Assembly: GCA_031549865.1 (NCBI GenBank)
Contig: JAVBPE010000005.1
Location: 62,001 to 126,000, forward strand
From: JAVBPE01 sp031549865
GTDB taxonomy: Bacteria > Bacillota_I > Bacilli_A > Acholeplasmatales > Anaeroplasmataceae
DNA length: 64,000 nucleotides
Direction: 5' to 3'
The first letter of the stretch is position 1. Each line of letters begins with the position of its first letter. Under the pieces are notes generated by a model. It worked only from the letters and a program-made list of their open reading frames with translations, was not told the origin of the DNA and did not search any database. A program made the position numbers and the translations under genes. Positions 8,306-17,898 of this stretch are shown in pieces.

Positions 8306-10012
8306 TTATCTATTCTTTTTTATTATATCAGTAATTATACTGATTGCCTCCATACTTGAAACTTCTATTTTTTCTAAAGTATTACGGTCTTTTAATTCTA
8401 CAATATCTTCATTTGATCTTTTACCACAAACGACCATATAAGGAATACCTATTAATTCCCAGTCTTTAAATTTAAAGCCTGGTTTTGCATTTCTATCATC
8501 TAAAATAACTTCTATGCCCTTCTTTTTTAATTCCTCATACATTTTAGTTGCAACTAAAAATTGAATTTCATCATCTTTATTAATTGGAACAATTACTGCT
8601 TCATATGGCGCAACATTAATTGGCCACTTTATACCAGCCTCATCATGATATTGTTCAACAATAGATGCCAGTGTCCTTGTAACACCTATTCCATAACATC
8701 CCATCACCATTGGAACATTTTTACCTTCTTCATTTGTATATAAACAATTCATACTTTGTGAATATTTAGTTTGAAGTTTAAAAATTTGACCAACTTCTAT
8801 TCCACGGTCCATCTTCATTGGTGCGCCGCATATTGGACAAGAATCACCTTCAATAGCTTTTCTTAAATCAAGTAATGTTGCTGTAAAATCACGGCCAAAA
8901 TTAACATTTATTAAATGAAAATCCTTTTGATTTGCACCAACTACTAAATTTGATGCTTCTTTTATTTCATAATCAGCTAAAATTTGAATATCTAGTCCTA
9001 CTGGACCAACAAAACCATTTACACTTCCGATACTTATAATATCAGTATCAGAGGCTAAAGTTAAGAAATTTTCTCCAATATTTAGCGCATTGCATAATTT
9101 AATTTCATTTACTTCACGATTTCCCATTACCATAACTAAAACTAAGCGATTATTCTCTAAATCACGATATAATAAAGATTTTGCAATCTTAGCTGGGTCT
9201 TCCTTTAAAAATGCTGCAACTTCTTCAATTGTCTTAGCATTAGGTGTATGAACTAATTCTTTTTCTAAAAGAAGTTCTTTATCCATTTTAACTGCCACCG
9301 CTTCCGCTTTTTCAACGTCTGCAGCGTATCCGCATGAGTCACAATAAACTATTTGACTTTCACCAACATCAGATAATGCCATAAATTGATGTGATCCATT
9401 ACCACCAATATTTCCAGTATCAGCTAAAACTGCACGATAATTCAAATTAAATCTTGTAAATATACGATCATATGTATCATACATATTTTGATATGATTCT
9501 TCTAATCCATCTACATCTTTATCAAATGAATATGCATCTTTCATTATAAATTCTCTTGAACGCATAAGACCAAATCTTGGACGTACTTCATCACGATATT
9601 TTGTTTGAATTTGATATAGGTTCACAGGTAAATTCTTTGGTGATTTTATAATATCTTTTGCTAAAGTTGTAAAAACTTCTTCATGCGTTGGTCCAAGGCA
9701 AAATTCATGATCATGACGATCAGTGAATCGAAATAATTCTGGACCATAATGACTCCATCTCCCAGACGATTCCCATAATTCCTTAGGTTGCATTGCTGAT
9801 GATAGAATTTCAAGTGCTCCCGAATTATCCATTTCTTCTCTAATTATGTTTTCTATTTTATTTAACACTCTAAGACCAAATGGCATATAATTATATACAC
9901 CAGAAACTAAATTTTTTATCATCCCTGCTCTTAACAACAAACTATGCGATGATATTTTAGCTTCAACAGGTGCTTCTTTTAAAGTATTAATAATCATTTT
10001 ACTTGCTTTCAT
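8306..10012 (-). CDS. proS: Prolyl-tRNA synthetase, bacterial type with editing domain
   Basis: 568 aa from the ATG at 10012, which lies 8 bases after AAGGAG. The class II catalytic core (GPTHEEVFT, RFGLMRSREFIMKDAYSF) is interrupted by the INS editing domain (about 225-390, with GNREVNEIKL), then an anticodon-binding domain (about 470-568). It charges tRNA-Pro and edits Ala-tRNA-Pro. A probable -10 TATAAT lies at 10041-10046. The separate YbaK-like deacylase at 53.5 kb could add Cys-tRNA-Pro editing. Confidence 0.97.
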   Translation of the reverse strand: MKASKMIINTLKEAPVEAKISSHSLLLRAGMIKNLVSGVYNYMPFGLRVLNKIENIIREEMDNSGALEILSSAMQPKELWESSGRWSHYGPELFRFTDRHDHEFCLGPTHEEVFTTLAKDIIKSPKNLPVNLYQIQTKYRDEVRPRFGLMRSREFIMKDAYSFDKDVDGLEESYQNMYDTYDRIFTRFNLNYRAVLADTGNIGGNGSHQFMALSDVGESQIVYCDSCGYAADVEKAEAVAVKMDKELLLEKELVHTPNAKTIEEVAAFLKEDPAKIAKSLLYRDLENNRLVLVMVMGNREVNEIKLCNALNIGENFLTLASDTDIISIGSVNGFVGPVGLDIQILADYEIKEASNLVVGANQKDFHLINVNFGRDFTATLLDLRKAIEGDSCPICGAPMKMDRGIEVGQIFKLQTKYSQSMNCLYTNEEGKNVPMVMGCYGIGVTRTLASIVEQYHDEAGIKWPINVAPYEAVIVPINKDDEIQFLVATKMYEELKKKGIEVILDDRNAKPGFKFKDWELIGIPYMVVCGKRSNEDIVELKDRNTLEKIEVSSMEAISIITDIIKKNR

Positions 10013-10156
10013 ACTATACTCTCCTTGCAAATTAATAAATATTATATCATATTGATAAATTAAAATCTATAAAGTTGAAATTAATGACAAAAAAAACTTT
10101 TAAAAAAAGGGGAAATAGGTTATAATAAAAATGACGTTTTATCGTGGAGGTACAAA

Positions 10157-11842
10157 ATGAATAACGAAAACAAAATCATAAACACCGATTTCAAATTTTT
10201 TGCATTGGGTGGACTTGGTGAAGTTGGGAAAAACATGTATGTTTTCGAACACTTAGGGCAAATATTTATAATTGATGCTGGAATATTATTTCCAGATGAG
10301 CATTTATTAGGTGTTGATTACGTTATACCCGATTACCAATATTTATTAGAAAATCAAGAAAAAATTGTGGGTCTTTTTATTACTCATGGTCATGAAGATC
10401 ATATTGGTGGTATTCCTTTTTTACTTAAAAAGGTTAAGATTCCTGCAATTTATGCTGCTGGTGTGGCAGTTGATTTAATAGAAAACAAATTAGCTGATTA
10501 TCAAGATATGAGTGTAAAAATAATAGAATTTAAAAGCCACTTTAAATTTAATTTTAAAGGTGTTGAACTATCATTTATTAGACTTAATCATTCAATACCA
10601 GATTCGTTTGCAATGGTTTTTAAATTTGAAGGTTTAGGAACTGTAATTCATACAGGAGATTTTAAAATTGATTTAACTCCAGTTGGACCTAGTGCTGAAT
10701 ATGAAAAACTTGCTAAATTAGGAAGCGAAGGAGTTTTATGCTTACTATCTGATTCTACTAATGCTTTGCTTGAAGGATTCACTCAAAGTGAAAGTAAAAT
10801 TGGGCATTCTATAAAAGAACAATTTAGCCTAATTGATTCAAGAATAATAGTTGCTACTTTTGCATCTAATATTTATCGAGTTCAACAAATTGTTGAAGCG
10901 AGTTTGGCTTGTAATAGAAAACTTGCAATCTTTGGTCGTTCTATGGAGAAAACTATTGAAGTAGGAATGCAAATTGGATATATTAAATGTCCAAAGGATT
11001 TTATAATTGAAGCTAGTGAAATAGGTAACTACCCACCAGAAAAATTAACTTTATTATGTACTGGATCTCAGGGTGAACCAATGGCTGCTTTATCAAGAGT
11101 TGCAAATGGTTCTCATAAGCAAATAAAACTTATCCCCGGGGATACTATTATCTTCTCTTCATCTCCTATTCCAGGAAACCAAGAAGGCGTAAATAGAACA
11201 ATTAATTCATTATTTAAAAAAGGCGCTGACGTTATTATTCACTCACCTATCACTGATACTCATACATCAGGGCATGCCTCACAAGGTGAATTGAAATTAT
11301 TATTTTCATTAGTTAAACCTAAATATTTTATACCTGTTCATGGTGAATATCGTATGCAAAGAGTTCATTCTGATATCGCAATCGAATGTGGTGTTAAAAA
11401 AGAAAATACTTTTATTTTAGAAAATGGCGAAGTTGTTACATTCTCTAAATATGGAGCTAAGGTTACTTCTCATGTTCATGCTGGGGATATATATATTGAT
11501 GGGCTAGGTATTGGAGATATCTCTGGTACTATAATTAAAGAACGTAAAAGTCTTTCTGAAGATGGATTGTTTTCTATCATTTGCACTATCGATGTTAAAA
11601 ATAAAACTATTCCTTTAGAACCACAAGTTGTATCACGTGGATTTATCTATATGAAAGATAGTGAAGAGTTAACTAAACAATTCATTAATATGGCAAAAAA
11701 TCATATTGCTTTAGAATTATCAAGACAAAAAACTGTTAATTTAAATGCAATTAAGCAATCATTAACAGATTATTTAAGTAAAAATATAAGCGAAATTACA
11801 GATAGAAAACCTATAGTAATTCCAATTTTTATGCAAATTTAG
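10157..11842 (+). CDS. rnj: Ribonuclease J
   Basis: 561 aa. The metallo-beta-lactamase core has THGHEDHIGGIPF, and a beta-CASP insertion and C-terminal domain follow. RNase J is the 5'-3' exonuclease and endonuclease of mRNA decay and 16S rRNA maturation in Firmicutes. Later motifs include SQGEPMAALSRVANG and PVHGEYRM, typical of the J1/J2 group; I cannot say which paralogue it is. A GTGGAGGT ribosome site precedes the ATG and a -10 TATAAT lies at 10121-10126. Confidence 0.95.
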   Translation: MNNENKIINTDFKFFALGGLGEVGKNMYVFEHLGQIFIIDAGILFPDEHLLGVDYVIPDYQYLLENQEKIVGLFITHGHEDHIGGIPFLLKKVKIPAIYAAGVAVDLIENKLADYQDMSVKIIEFKSHFKFNFKGVELSFIRLNHSIPDSFAMVFKFEGLGTVIHTGDFKIDLTPVGPSAEYEKLAKLGSEGVLCLLSDSTNALLEGFTQSESKIGHSIKEQFSLIDSRIIVATFASNIYRVQQIVEASLACNRKLAIFGRSMEKTIEVGMQIGYIKCPKDFIIEASEIGNYPPEKLTLLCTGSQGEPMAALSRVANGSHKQIKLIPGDTIIFSSSPIPGNQEGVNRTINSLFKKGADVIIHSPITDTHTSGHASQGELKLLFSLVKPKYFIPVHGEYRMQRVHSDIAIECGVKKENTFILENGEVVTFSKYGAKVTSHVHAGDIYIDGLGIGDISGTIIKERKSLSEDGLFSIICTIDVKNKTIPLEPQVVSRGFIYMKDSEELTKQFINMAKNHIALELSRQKTVNLNAIKQSLTDYLSKNISEITDRKPIVIPIFMQI

Positions 11843-11868
11843 ACAGTCAAATTGACTGTCTTTTTTTA
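11841..11868. terminator. Terminator after RNase J
   Basis: Perfect repeat AGACAGTCAA/TTGACTGTCT followed by TTTTTTT on the plus strand. The convergent racemase-like gene reads into this hairpin for its last codons. Confidence 0.8.
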
Positions 11869-12404
11869 TATTCATCATCTTGACTAACAATTTTATATTT
11901 ATAAAATAAGTCTTTTATCCAAATGAAATGAGTACATCCGAGCAATAAATACTCTGTGTTTATTGGAATATTTTTATATAATTCTTCTAATTCTTCTAAA
12001 ACATTTTTATTATATTCGATTGCATTTATTAATTTTTGTGCCGAAGATTTTTTCATGTTTTCATCTATATTAGAAATTAACGTATTACTACCAATAATAA
12101 AATATTTCTTTTTAAAATAAGGATTGAATAAGTCAAAAATACCTTCAACATTATTATAAACCTCTTTGATAAAAGGTAAAGCAACGACACTTAAAGTGTT
12201 GCAAGCAAAAATTATTTTATCTACTTTCATATCAAAAAGGATTTTACAAAGATATAAACTTCTTTTTATTAAAAATTCTTTGGTTTTATTTCCATAAGGA
12301 AAAAAAGCAGTATCCATAATTAATATATAACTACTTTTTTTATCATTTATTCCTTTTAAAAAGGCAAATCCACCTTTTCCAGAATCTATTAGTCCAATTT
12401 TGAT
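11847..12404 (-). CDS. Short glutamate racemase-like protein (MurI family), no canonical start codon
   Basis: The open frame is 185 codons if it begins at the ATC at 12404. It shows the MurI pattern: IGLIDSGKGG at the start, ACNTLSVVALP with the first catalytic cysteine near residue 68, and LLGCTHF with the second near 157. MurI makes D-glutamate for peptidoglycan and is normally about 265 aa. Here the part after the second cysteine has only 28 residues, and its last codons lie inside the RNase J terminator. The first ATG (12317) would remove the catalytic DSG loop. A TGA lies three codons upstream of the ATC, so initiation must be at ATC or ATT, by frameshift from the overlapping exonuclease gene, or not at all. 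It could be a decaying gene or a diverged paralogue. Confidence 0.55.
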   Translation of the reverse strand: MKIGLIDSGKGGFAFLKGINDKKSSYILIMDTAFFPYGNKTKEFLIKRSLYLCKILFDMKVDKIIFACNTLSVVALPFIKEVYNNVEGIFDLFNPYFKKKYFIIGSNTLISNIDENMKKSSAQKLINAIEYNKNVLEELEELYKNIPINTEYLLLGCTHFIWIKDLFYKYKIVSQDDEYKKRQSI

Positions 12405-13279
12405 CTTAGTTCATCTCCAATAACGTACTCTTCATTAACATCTTTCTTGAAAGCTTGAAAAATTTTGCTTGTAATTAATGAGTCTTCTAAGGCATCATGA
12501 GTTTGAACAAACGATTCTTTATAATAAAAATCGTATAATTTAAATAAACCTGGCTCGCTTTTTAAATCATAAAAATTTTTAATCAATTGACTTAAATTCA
12601 CAAAGCGATGATTTTGATTTAATGATGATACCTTATTAATAACATATGAGCGTTCTAAAAATAATATATCATTTTTGCCATAAACCATTATTGTAGGTCG
12701 ATATTTTTTTAATATTAACTTAAATTCATTATAAAAATCATAATAAGAAATAGAATTTTTATAATAATCATTTTTATCTAGATTTAAAAAACCAAACGTT
12801 CTACTATTTATTTGTTTATATTTTGTAGGTTTAACGAAAAAGTTTTTTTCTTCAACAATTTCATTATTATTCGTTACTAAAAGCATTCCAGCTTGAATTA
12901 TTTCACTTTGAAATTCTCCAATATGGTGAAACGAAGGCATTGTCATTTCCAAATCTAAAAACAAAATATTTCCTATTCTATTTAAGAAATTCTTTAAAGA
13001 TTCATTTAAAAGTTTTTTATCATAATATACTTTATTTTTATATTTTGTTGGAGCGTATAGATTAGTAATAAATAAAATTAAATAAGCACCACGTTTATTT
13101 TTAACAATTATTTTTGATTCATCATATTCTAAAGCTATCATATTTCCTTTATACAAATAGCGTTTAAATAATTTCATTAATCCATTTTGAAAATAAAAAA
13201 AGAAAACTTGATTAGTTTTTTTAATAGAAATTATTTTATTATTTAAATCAACATCATGTATCATTCCATATATTTTCAT
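12389..13279 (-). CDS. DEDDh 3'-5' exonuclease (DNA polymerase III epsilon-like)
   Basis: 296 aa. The N-terminal 95 residues are unassigned. From about 100 on it carries the DEDDh exonuclease motifs: LFLDLEMTMP (Exo I, D and E), YGKNDILFLE (Exo II) and THDALEDSL (Exo III, H and D). The family contains proofreading subunits, RNase T and oligoribonuclease-like enzymes; which substrate is used here is not evident. Its end overlaps the racemase-like frame by 16 bases. A GGTGATTTT ribosome site precedes the ATG. Confidence 0.75.
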   Translation of the reverse strand: MKIYGMIHDVDLNNKIISIKKTNQVFFFYFQNGLMKLFKRYLYKGNMIALEYDESKIIVKNKRGAYLILFITNLYAPTKYKNKVYYDKKLLNESLKNFLNRIGNILFLDLEMTMPSFHHIGEFQSEIIQAGMLLVTNNNEIVEEKNFFVKPTKYKQINSRTFGFLNLDKNDYYKNSISYYDFYNEFKLILKKYRPTIMVYGKNDILFLERSYVINKVSSLNQNHRFVNLSQLIKNFYDLKSEPGLFKLYDFYYKESFVQTHDALEDSLITSKIFQAFKKDVNEEYVIGDELRSKLD

Positions 13280-13315
13280 AAAATCACCATTTTTTAATTA
13301 TAACATAAAAGATAA

Positions 13316-13337
13316 AAAAAGTGAAATTAATCACTTC
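13316..13337 (-). terminator. Terminator after the flavodoxin-ferredoxin gene
   Basis: AAGTGA/TCACTT stem, loop TTAAT, followed on the minus strand by a run of seven T. Confidence 0.7.
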
Positions 13338-13341
13338 TCAC

Positions 13342-14112
13342 TTATCTATTTTGTTTCCATTTTTCATACTCTATACATAAATAATTGCCTGCATTAATTT
13401 TTTGTCCTTTAATTTTAATAGAATTTTTAGGACAATTATGAATACAACTATAGCAATTTAGACATTTATTAGCGAATGTTGGACCAGATGTAGTCATCAT
13501 TATGTTATTCATTGGGCATTTTTTTACGCATAAACCACATTTAGTACAGGCATTATCAACAATAAAATTCTTACTTGAAACCATAAATTTATTAAATAAA
13601 TAATTCACTATCCCTGAAGCTAATGCCGGATTCTTTGTGATATCAATCTTTTTTATACTTTCTCCACGTAAAATTTTATATGTTATATTTTTAATATTTG
13701 GTATTGAATCATTTATGCATTTCAAAGTTTCTTCTTCATTAGGCATTATATCAGTATTTACATAATTACTCGGCATCACAATACCACAAAATCCTTTATA
13801 AATTAATCCCTTTTTTAAAATTATCTTTTTTAAATATTTATCAGCATTACCACTATTTAATCCCATTGTTCCAATAAAATAAAGCTCATTACTGCCAATA
13901 AACTTAGCATCTTTTAAGATTTTTTCTATAATTAAAGGAAAACGCCATGCATAAATTGGCGCAATAATAATAAAAGGTTTATTTGATTCAAATATCAATT
14001 CTTTATTTTCTTTTATAACTTCGTTTAGTGAAATTACTTCATCAAAAGTTTTAGATGCTATGTAGTTAGTTACAAATTTAGAATTTCCACTTCCAGAAAA
14101 ATATAATATCAT
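13342..14112 (-). CDS. EFR1-type flavodoxin-ferredoxin fusion
   Basis: 256 aa from the ATG at 14112. The N-terminus ILYFSGSGNSKFVTNYIA is the phosphate-binding loop of a flavodoxin domain (about 1-165). Two 4Fe-4S clusters follow in the C-terminal 70 residues: CTKCGLCVKKCP and CLNCYSCIHNCP. Such proteins move electrons between FMN and iron-sulfur partners in anaerobes; the partner is unknown. An AAAGGAC ribosome site precedes the start. Confidence 0.88.
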   Translation of the reverse strand: MILYFSGSGNSKFVTNYIASKTFDEVISLNEVIKENKELIFESNKPFIIIAPIYAWRFPLIIEKILKDAKFIGSNELYFIGTMGLNSGNADKYLKKIILKKGLIYKGFCGIVMPSNYVNTDIMPNEEETLKCINDSIPNIKNITYKILRGESIKKIDITKNPALASGIVNYLFNKFMVSSKNFIVDNACTKCGLCVKKCPMNNIMMTTSGPTFANKCLNCYSCIHNCPKNSIKIKGQKINAGNYLCIEYEKWKQNR

Positions 14113-14156
14113 ATCATCAAGTCCTTTCATAAATTATTTTATCACTTTTAATAATC

Positions 14157-14188
14157 AAAAAAAAGAGGTTTTTAAGAAAACCTCTTTC
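14157..14188 (-). terminator. Terminator after the pectate lyase gene
   Basis: AAAGAGGTTTT/AAAACCTCTTT stem with a 4-base loop, followed on the minus strand by TTTTTTT. Confidence 0.8.
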
Positions 14189-14192
14189 AAAA

Positions 14193-17100
14193 TTAATTTA
14201 ATGATATATAGAATACGTTAGCTGTGCTTGCTTTTGTAATAGTATGACTACCAGCAGTTAATTCAAGAGTTAGTATTCTTGTTGAAGAATCTGCTGTTTT
14301 TGTTGTACCATCAATTTTACAGTCGGCACTATCAGTTGTACCAAAATAAATTTTAATTGTCATTGTTGTTGCTGTAGTAAATGTTATTGAAGTACTTGAT
14401 TCTAATTTTAGACATTGTGTTAATGTTTCACCATCAACAACTAAAGATCCTTTATTAGTAGCTAAATTACCAGTTATAGTAAAGAAAGTTGATGTTTTTC
14501 CTGCTGATGTAAAGTTATGCGTAATTGCACGTGACATATAGTTTACATATTCTTCATATAAGTCTTCAATTCTTTTCTTTAAATCAGCACTTATTACTGC
14601 TTTTTGATCACTATCTAAAGCTTTATAACTTTGATAAACAGCATTTATTTTACTTGCATTTGTTTCGCTAAAATCTTCTAAATCATCAATTAAATCTGCG
14701 ATTTCATAAGGTAATAATTTTGCTTCTAAAAGTGCAATATTATCACGAACTTTTTGATAATTTAGAATTAATGATTCTTCTGAATCTTCTAATGCTTCGA
14801 ATAAATCAACTATTTCTAAATATGCATTCTTTAATGCTACTATATCATCATATGTAGATACAGTTGAAGCTAAAGCTATTGCATCAATTAAATTATTAAT
14901 ATTTTCTATTTTATATATATTAAATTCTTCAATTGCATCTTCTAAAACACTATGTTTTGTTACTTTTGCTTTTACTTGATCTATTGCAGCACTATATGCT
15001 TTAATTGCATTATTAATTGCATCATATGAGTTTGCATCAACACTACCAATATTAGTAATTAAACCATCGATATATTGAGCTCCTAATGTTGAATATGTAT
15101 CTAAAGCTTGTTCTACAGCACTATAATCAACTAATTCTTTTTCATCTGCTTTTAATATATTATAAGCATTTATTGCTTCATTAATCTTTGTTAAACAATC
15201 ATTATTATATAAAATAGTTGAAGGCAGTGCAGATTTCTTGTTATTGAAGCTTTCAATTCTCTTTTGACTTAATGCAGTATCATCATATTTTTCAAAACTT
15301 ATTTTTGATAAATAAGCATCTTTATCAGTTTGACTTGATTCAACCATATATACACCTGGTTGTAATACAATACTTCCAGATTGTCTTAATAGAGTTTTTC
15401 CTTTGGCATTAACTAATACCGGTACATAATCGCCACTCTTGCCTTCCATTGTAAAAGTAGCAGATTCATCTAGTTTGAATACCACACCTTGAGCACGAAT
15501 TTTAATGTCTTGACCAGTAGATGTTGATGTATATTTAGTTGAAGTATTATATATAACATTACCAACATTCATATTTGTTCCATAGAATGTTCCACCACTT
15601 GGAAGTACAGATTTTGCTCCACCACCTAAGAAATCAACTGTATATGGTAATGATACATTTCCAGTTACAGGAGTATTTATAACATATGCATCTTCTACAG
15701 TTGGGGCAGTATTTTTTAAAACACCACTATAAGCGATACATTGCTTCTTTGCTGTATAAGCATCAGTTAAATTTGTTACAACTGAGCCAATTTCACTATC
15801 GTAATAGAATTTAGTACTATCTGTATCAAAATTACCTTTTGCATTATTGTTTGAAACAATTTGATCTCTACTTGTAGCAATTGTTTGCATAGTTAATGAA
15901 CTGAAAATACAATTATATGTAATGTCATTAAATGCTTTAATTGTACCTCCACCTTCTTTGTTAGAAGTGTATGGTTGTTTTGAGCCTGAAAAGTAATTTC
16001 CTTCAGCGAAAATATATGCACTTGCACGTGCGTCCATTGCATAGTCTGTTTGCCCTTCAAAGTAATTATTATACATATGAATGTTCGCATTTCTTGATAA
16101 TGGTCCGCGAGCTTTACAGCCTTTCCAATAGTTATGATGGATTGTTATATCGTATTGTAAATTGCTTGAATTAGCACCAATTAAATTAGTTTTATGGCAG
16201 CCTTCAAAATAATTATAACTTAAAGTATAATATTGTCCGCGTTTGAAATCACAAGATCCGTCACCTTGTTTTTTATCTGATTCTGGCGCATTTGGACAAT
16301 AACCAGGATAGAAATTGTTATTATGAATCCAACATCTTTCAACAGGAGTTGAAAGTGTTTTTGAATCTTTCATAGTTCCTTCCATACCAATAGCATCTTC
16401 TGGATAATCTTTAAAAGTTAAATTTCTAACTTCAAAATTTTTACCATAACCAGGATAACGAGCAACTCCAGTTGCATCACCTTTAGCATTAGTTGTTTCA
16501 GTAGCCATAAAATGAATTCCCCAACCTGAGATTAAGGCATCATCACCTATACCTTCAAAAGTAAGGTTTCTACCGCCTCTAATACGAAGCATTGAGCCGT
16601 TATCACCAACTGTTCCTCCATTTTCTGTACTATTAAAAATAGTTGAACCAGCTGGATCTGTTACTGTACCAATAAATCTAAAAATTAATGAATTATTTTG
16701 ACATGCTTGTGATAATTTATCACCATTATTATTTAAAATCCATCCTAATCCAGTTCCAACGCTTTCAAAACCTGGAATTTGAATTGTATTTTTATTTTGC
16801 TCCGTAACATAAATAATAATAGCGTTATCTTTTGGCGTTCCATTGTCTTTATAAGCCCCAACGCCTTCAGTGTTTTTAAAATGAGCATAACCAGAACGGT
16901 CATATTCTGCAACTGCTATTCTAGGAACAATAAAATTTTCACTTAAACTTGTAACAATTTTGATTGAATAATTTCCTTCGGCTAATCCAACTATATCAAC
17001 TCTAGCTTCATTAGATGAAACTTGTCTAATTAGTTGTTGATCAACTTTAGTATATTCACTATCATTAGCAGTACTCTTCTTATAATAAACTGATGAACTA

Positions 17101-17618
17101 GAAACGTTTGTTTCAGTCCATGTTGCATAAATTGATTCTAAACCACCAACTGTACTTTTTAATTTTGCATTTATTGTTGATGTGTTAATTACATCATATG
17201 ATGGTGCAACATTCATTGCATCTCTTTCAGAATATGCTTCATCATCTTCTTCAATTATTGTTGAAGTATTCGTTTTTGTTGATGTACTTGTACTTGTGCT
17301 TGTTTTTGTCGAAGTACTTGTTGATGTACTTGTTGATGTACTTATTGATGTACTTGTTGATGTACTTGACGGCGTACTTGTTGACGAACTTGACGGCGTA
17401 CTTGTTGATGTACTTGACGTACTTGTTGACGAACTTGATTGCTCACCTGTTGGTTCATCTGTTGATGTAGTAGTTGATTCACTTGTTACTGTACTTGTTG
17501 TTTCACTTGTTGGAATACTAGTAGATGTTTCAGTGCTAGATTCAATAAGATCGTCATCACAAGACATTAAAGCAAATAAACTTATAAATATAATTAATAA
17601 AACTCTCAATTTTTTCAT
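14193..17618 (-). CDS. Secreted PL1-family pectate lyase lipoprotein
   Basis: 1141 aa. The signal peptide ends in a lipobox (L-M-S-C20), so the protein is probably anchored outside the cell. Residues 25-120 are an almost pure Ser/Thr linker. A right-handed beta-helix pectate lyase domain follows (about 230-560) with RGGRNLTFEGIGDDALISGW, DYPEDAIGMEGTM and the active-site arginine region ARGPLSR before NIHMYNNYFEG. After about residue 700 come carbohydrate-binding-like and long helical FIVAR-like segments, then a C-terminal beta domain (about 1035-1141). PL1 enzymes cut polygalacturonate by beta-elimination. A cre-like site overlaps its promoter, suggesting sugar repression. It probably works with the GH28 enzyme at 21.8 kb. 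Confidence 0.9.
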   Translation of the reverse strand: MKKLRVLLIIFISLFALMSCDDDLIESSTETSTSIPTSETTSTVTSESTTTSTDEPTGEQSSSSTSTSSTSTSTPSSSSTSTPSSTSTSTSISTSTSTSTSTSTKTSTSTSTSTKTNTSTIIEEDDEAYSERDAMNVAPSYDVINTSTINAKLKSTVGGLESIYATWTETNVSSSSVYYKKSTANDSEYTKVDQQLIRQVSSNEARVDIVGLAEGNYSIKIVTSLSENFIVPRIAVAEYDRSGYAHFKNTEGVGAYKDNGTPKDNAIIIYVTEQNKNTIQIPGFESVGTGLGWILNNNGDKLSQACQNNSLIFRFIGTVTDPAGSTIFNSTENGGTVGDNGSMLRIRGGRNLTFEGIGDDALISGWGIHFMATETTNAKGDATGVARYPGYGKNFEVRNLTFKDYPEDAIGMEGTMKDSKTLSTPVERCWIHNNNFYPGYCPNAPESDKKQGDGSCDFKRGQYYTLSYNYFEGCHKTNLIGANSSNLQYDITIHHNYWKGCKARGPLSRNANIHMYNNYFEGQTDYAMDARASAYIFAEGNYFSGSKQPYTSNKEGGGTIKAFNDITYNCIFSSLTMQTIATSRDQIVSNNNAKGNFDTDSTKFYYDSEIGSVVTNLTDAYTAKKQCIAYSGVLKNTAPTVEDAYVINTPVTGNVSLPYTVDFLGGGAKSVLPSGGTFYGTNMNVGNVIYNTSTKYTSTSTGQDIKIRAQGVVFKLDESATFTMEGKSGDYVPVLVNAKGKTLLRQSGSIVLQPGVYMVESSQTDKDAYLSKISFEKYDDTALSQKRIESFNNKKSALPSTILYNNDCLTKINEAINAYNILKADEKELVDYSAVEQALDTYSTLGAQYIDGLITNIGSVDANSYDAINNAIKAYSAAIDQVKAKVTKHSVLEDAIEEFNIYKIENINNLIDAIALASTVSTYDDIVALKNAYLEIVDLFEALEDSEESLILNYQKVRDNIALLEAKLLPYEIADLIDDLEDFSETNASKINAVYQSYKALDSDQKAVISADLKKRIEDLYEEYVNYMSRAITHNFTSAGKTSTFFTITGNLATNKGSLVVDGETLTQCLKLESSTSITFTTATTMTIKIYFGTTDSADCKIDGTTKTADSSTRILTLELTAGSHTITKASTANVFYISLN
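17240..17570 (-). repeat. Ser/Thr-coding low-complexity repeat in the pectate lyase gene
   Basis: Tandem degenerate ACA/AGT-type codons encode the TSTSTS linker (about residues 25-120). The plus strand reads as repeated GTTGATGTACTT and GTTGACGAACTT units. Such repeats can change length by slippage in multiples of six bases. Confidence 0.85.
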
Positions 17619-17649
17619 TGCTTACCTCCGATATTTAATGAACGAGTCG

Positions 17650-17690
17650 ATTATATCACACTGTTTTCAAAATTGAAAGCGTTTTTCGAA
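17650..17690 (-). promoter_or_regulatory. Pectate lyase promoter with overlapping cre-like operator
   Basis: Minus-strand -35 TTTCAA (17673-17678), 17-bp spacer, perfect -10 TATAAT (17650-17655). The plus-strand sequence TTGAAAGCGTTTTTCGAA (17673-17690) resembles a catabolite-responsive element (TGAAAGCG core) and covers the -35 box. CcpA or another LacI-type regulator is the likely binder; this is inferred from the motif alone. Confidence 0.55.
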
Positions 17691-17841
17691 AGAAATGTGA
17701 AATTTATGTGAATTTTTATTTCATTTTTGTCAAAATTATTATTTTATAAAAAACCAGGTGATTTTTTTATCATTTATTTGTTTTTTTAAAGAGTTATACT
17801 TCATTAATTCTATGTTTTTCTACATTTTATTTAATATTAAG

Positions 17842-17869
17842 TTGTTTGTTAATATGTATATGTTATAAT
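17842..17869 (+). promoter_or_regulatory. Promoter of the 162-aa membrane protein
   Basis: -35 TTGTTT (17842-17847), 16-bp spacer, extended -10 TGTTATAAT (TATAAT at 17864-17869), 30 bases before the ATG. Between 17691 and 17841 I see only AT-rich sequence. Confidence 0.5.
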
Positions 17870-17898
17870 ATTTATATTATTAGAATGGAGAGACTTAT

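Noticed and set aside
12317..12389. -1 frameshift joining the exonuclease and racemase-like frames
   Set aside because: The overlap CAAAATTGG lacks a good slippery heptamer and no strong downstream stem is seen; non-AUG start or decay is simpler.
17240..17570. CRISPR array suggested by regular repeats
   Set aside because: The repeats are short Ser/Thr codon repeats inside a coding frame, without unique spacers.
17182..17676. Plus-strand ORF of 164 codons over the pectate lyase start
   Set aside because: It is the mirror of the Ser/Thr repeat, giving monotonous V/L/D repeats, and has no ribosome site; a shadow of the lyase gene.
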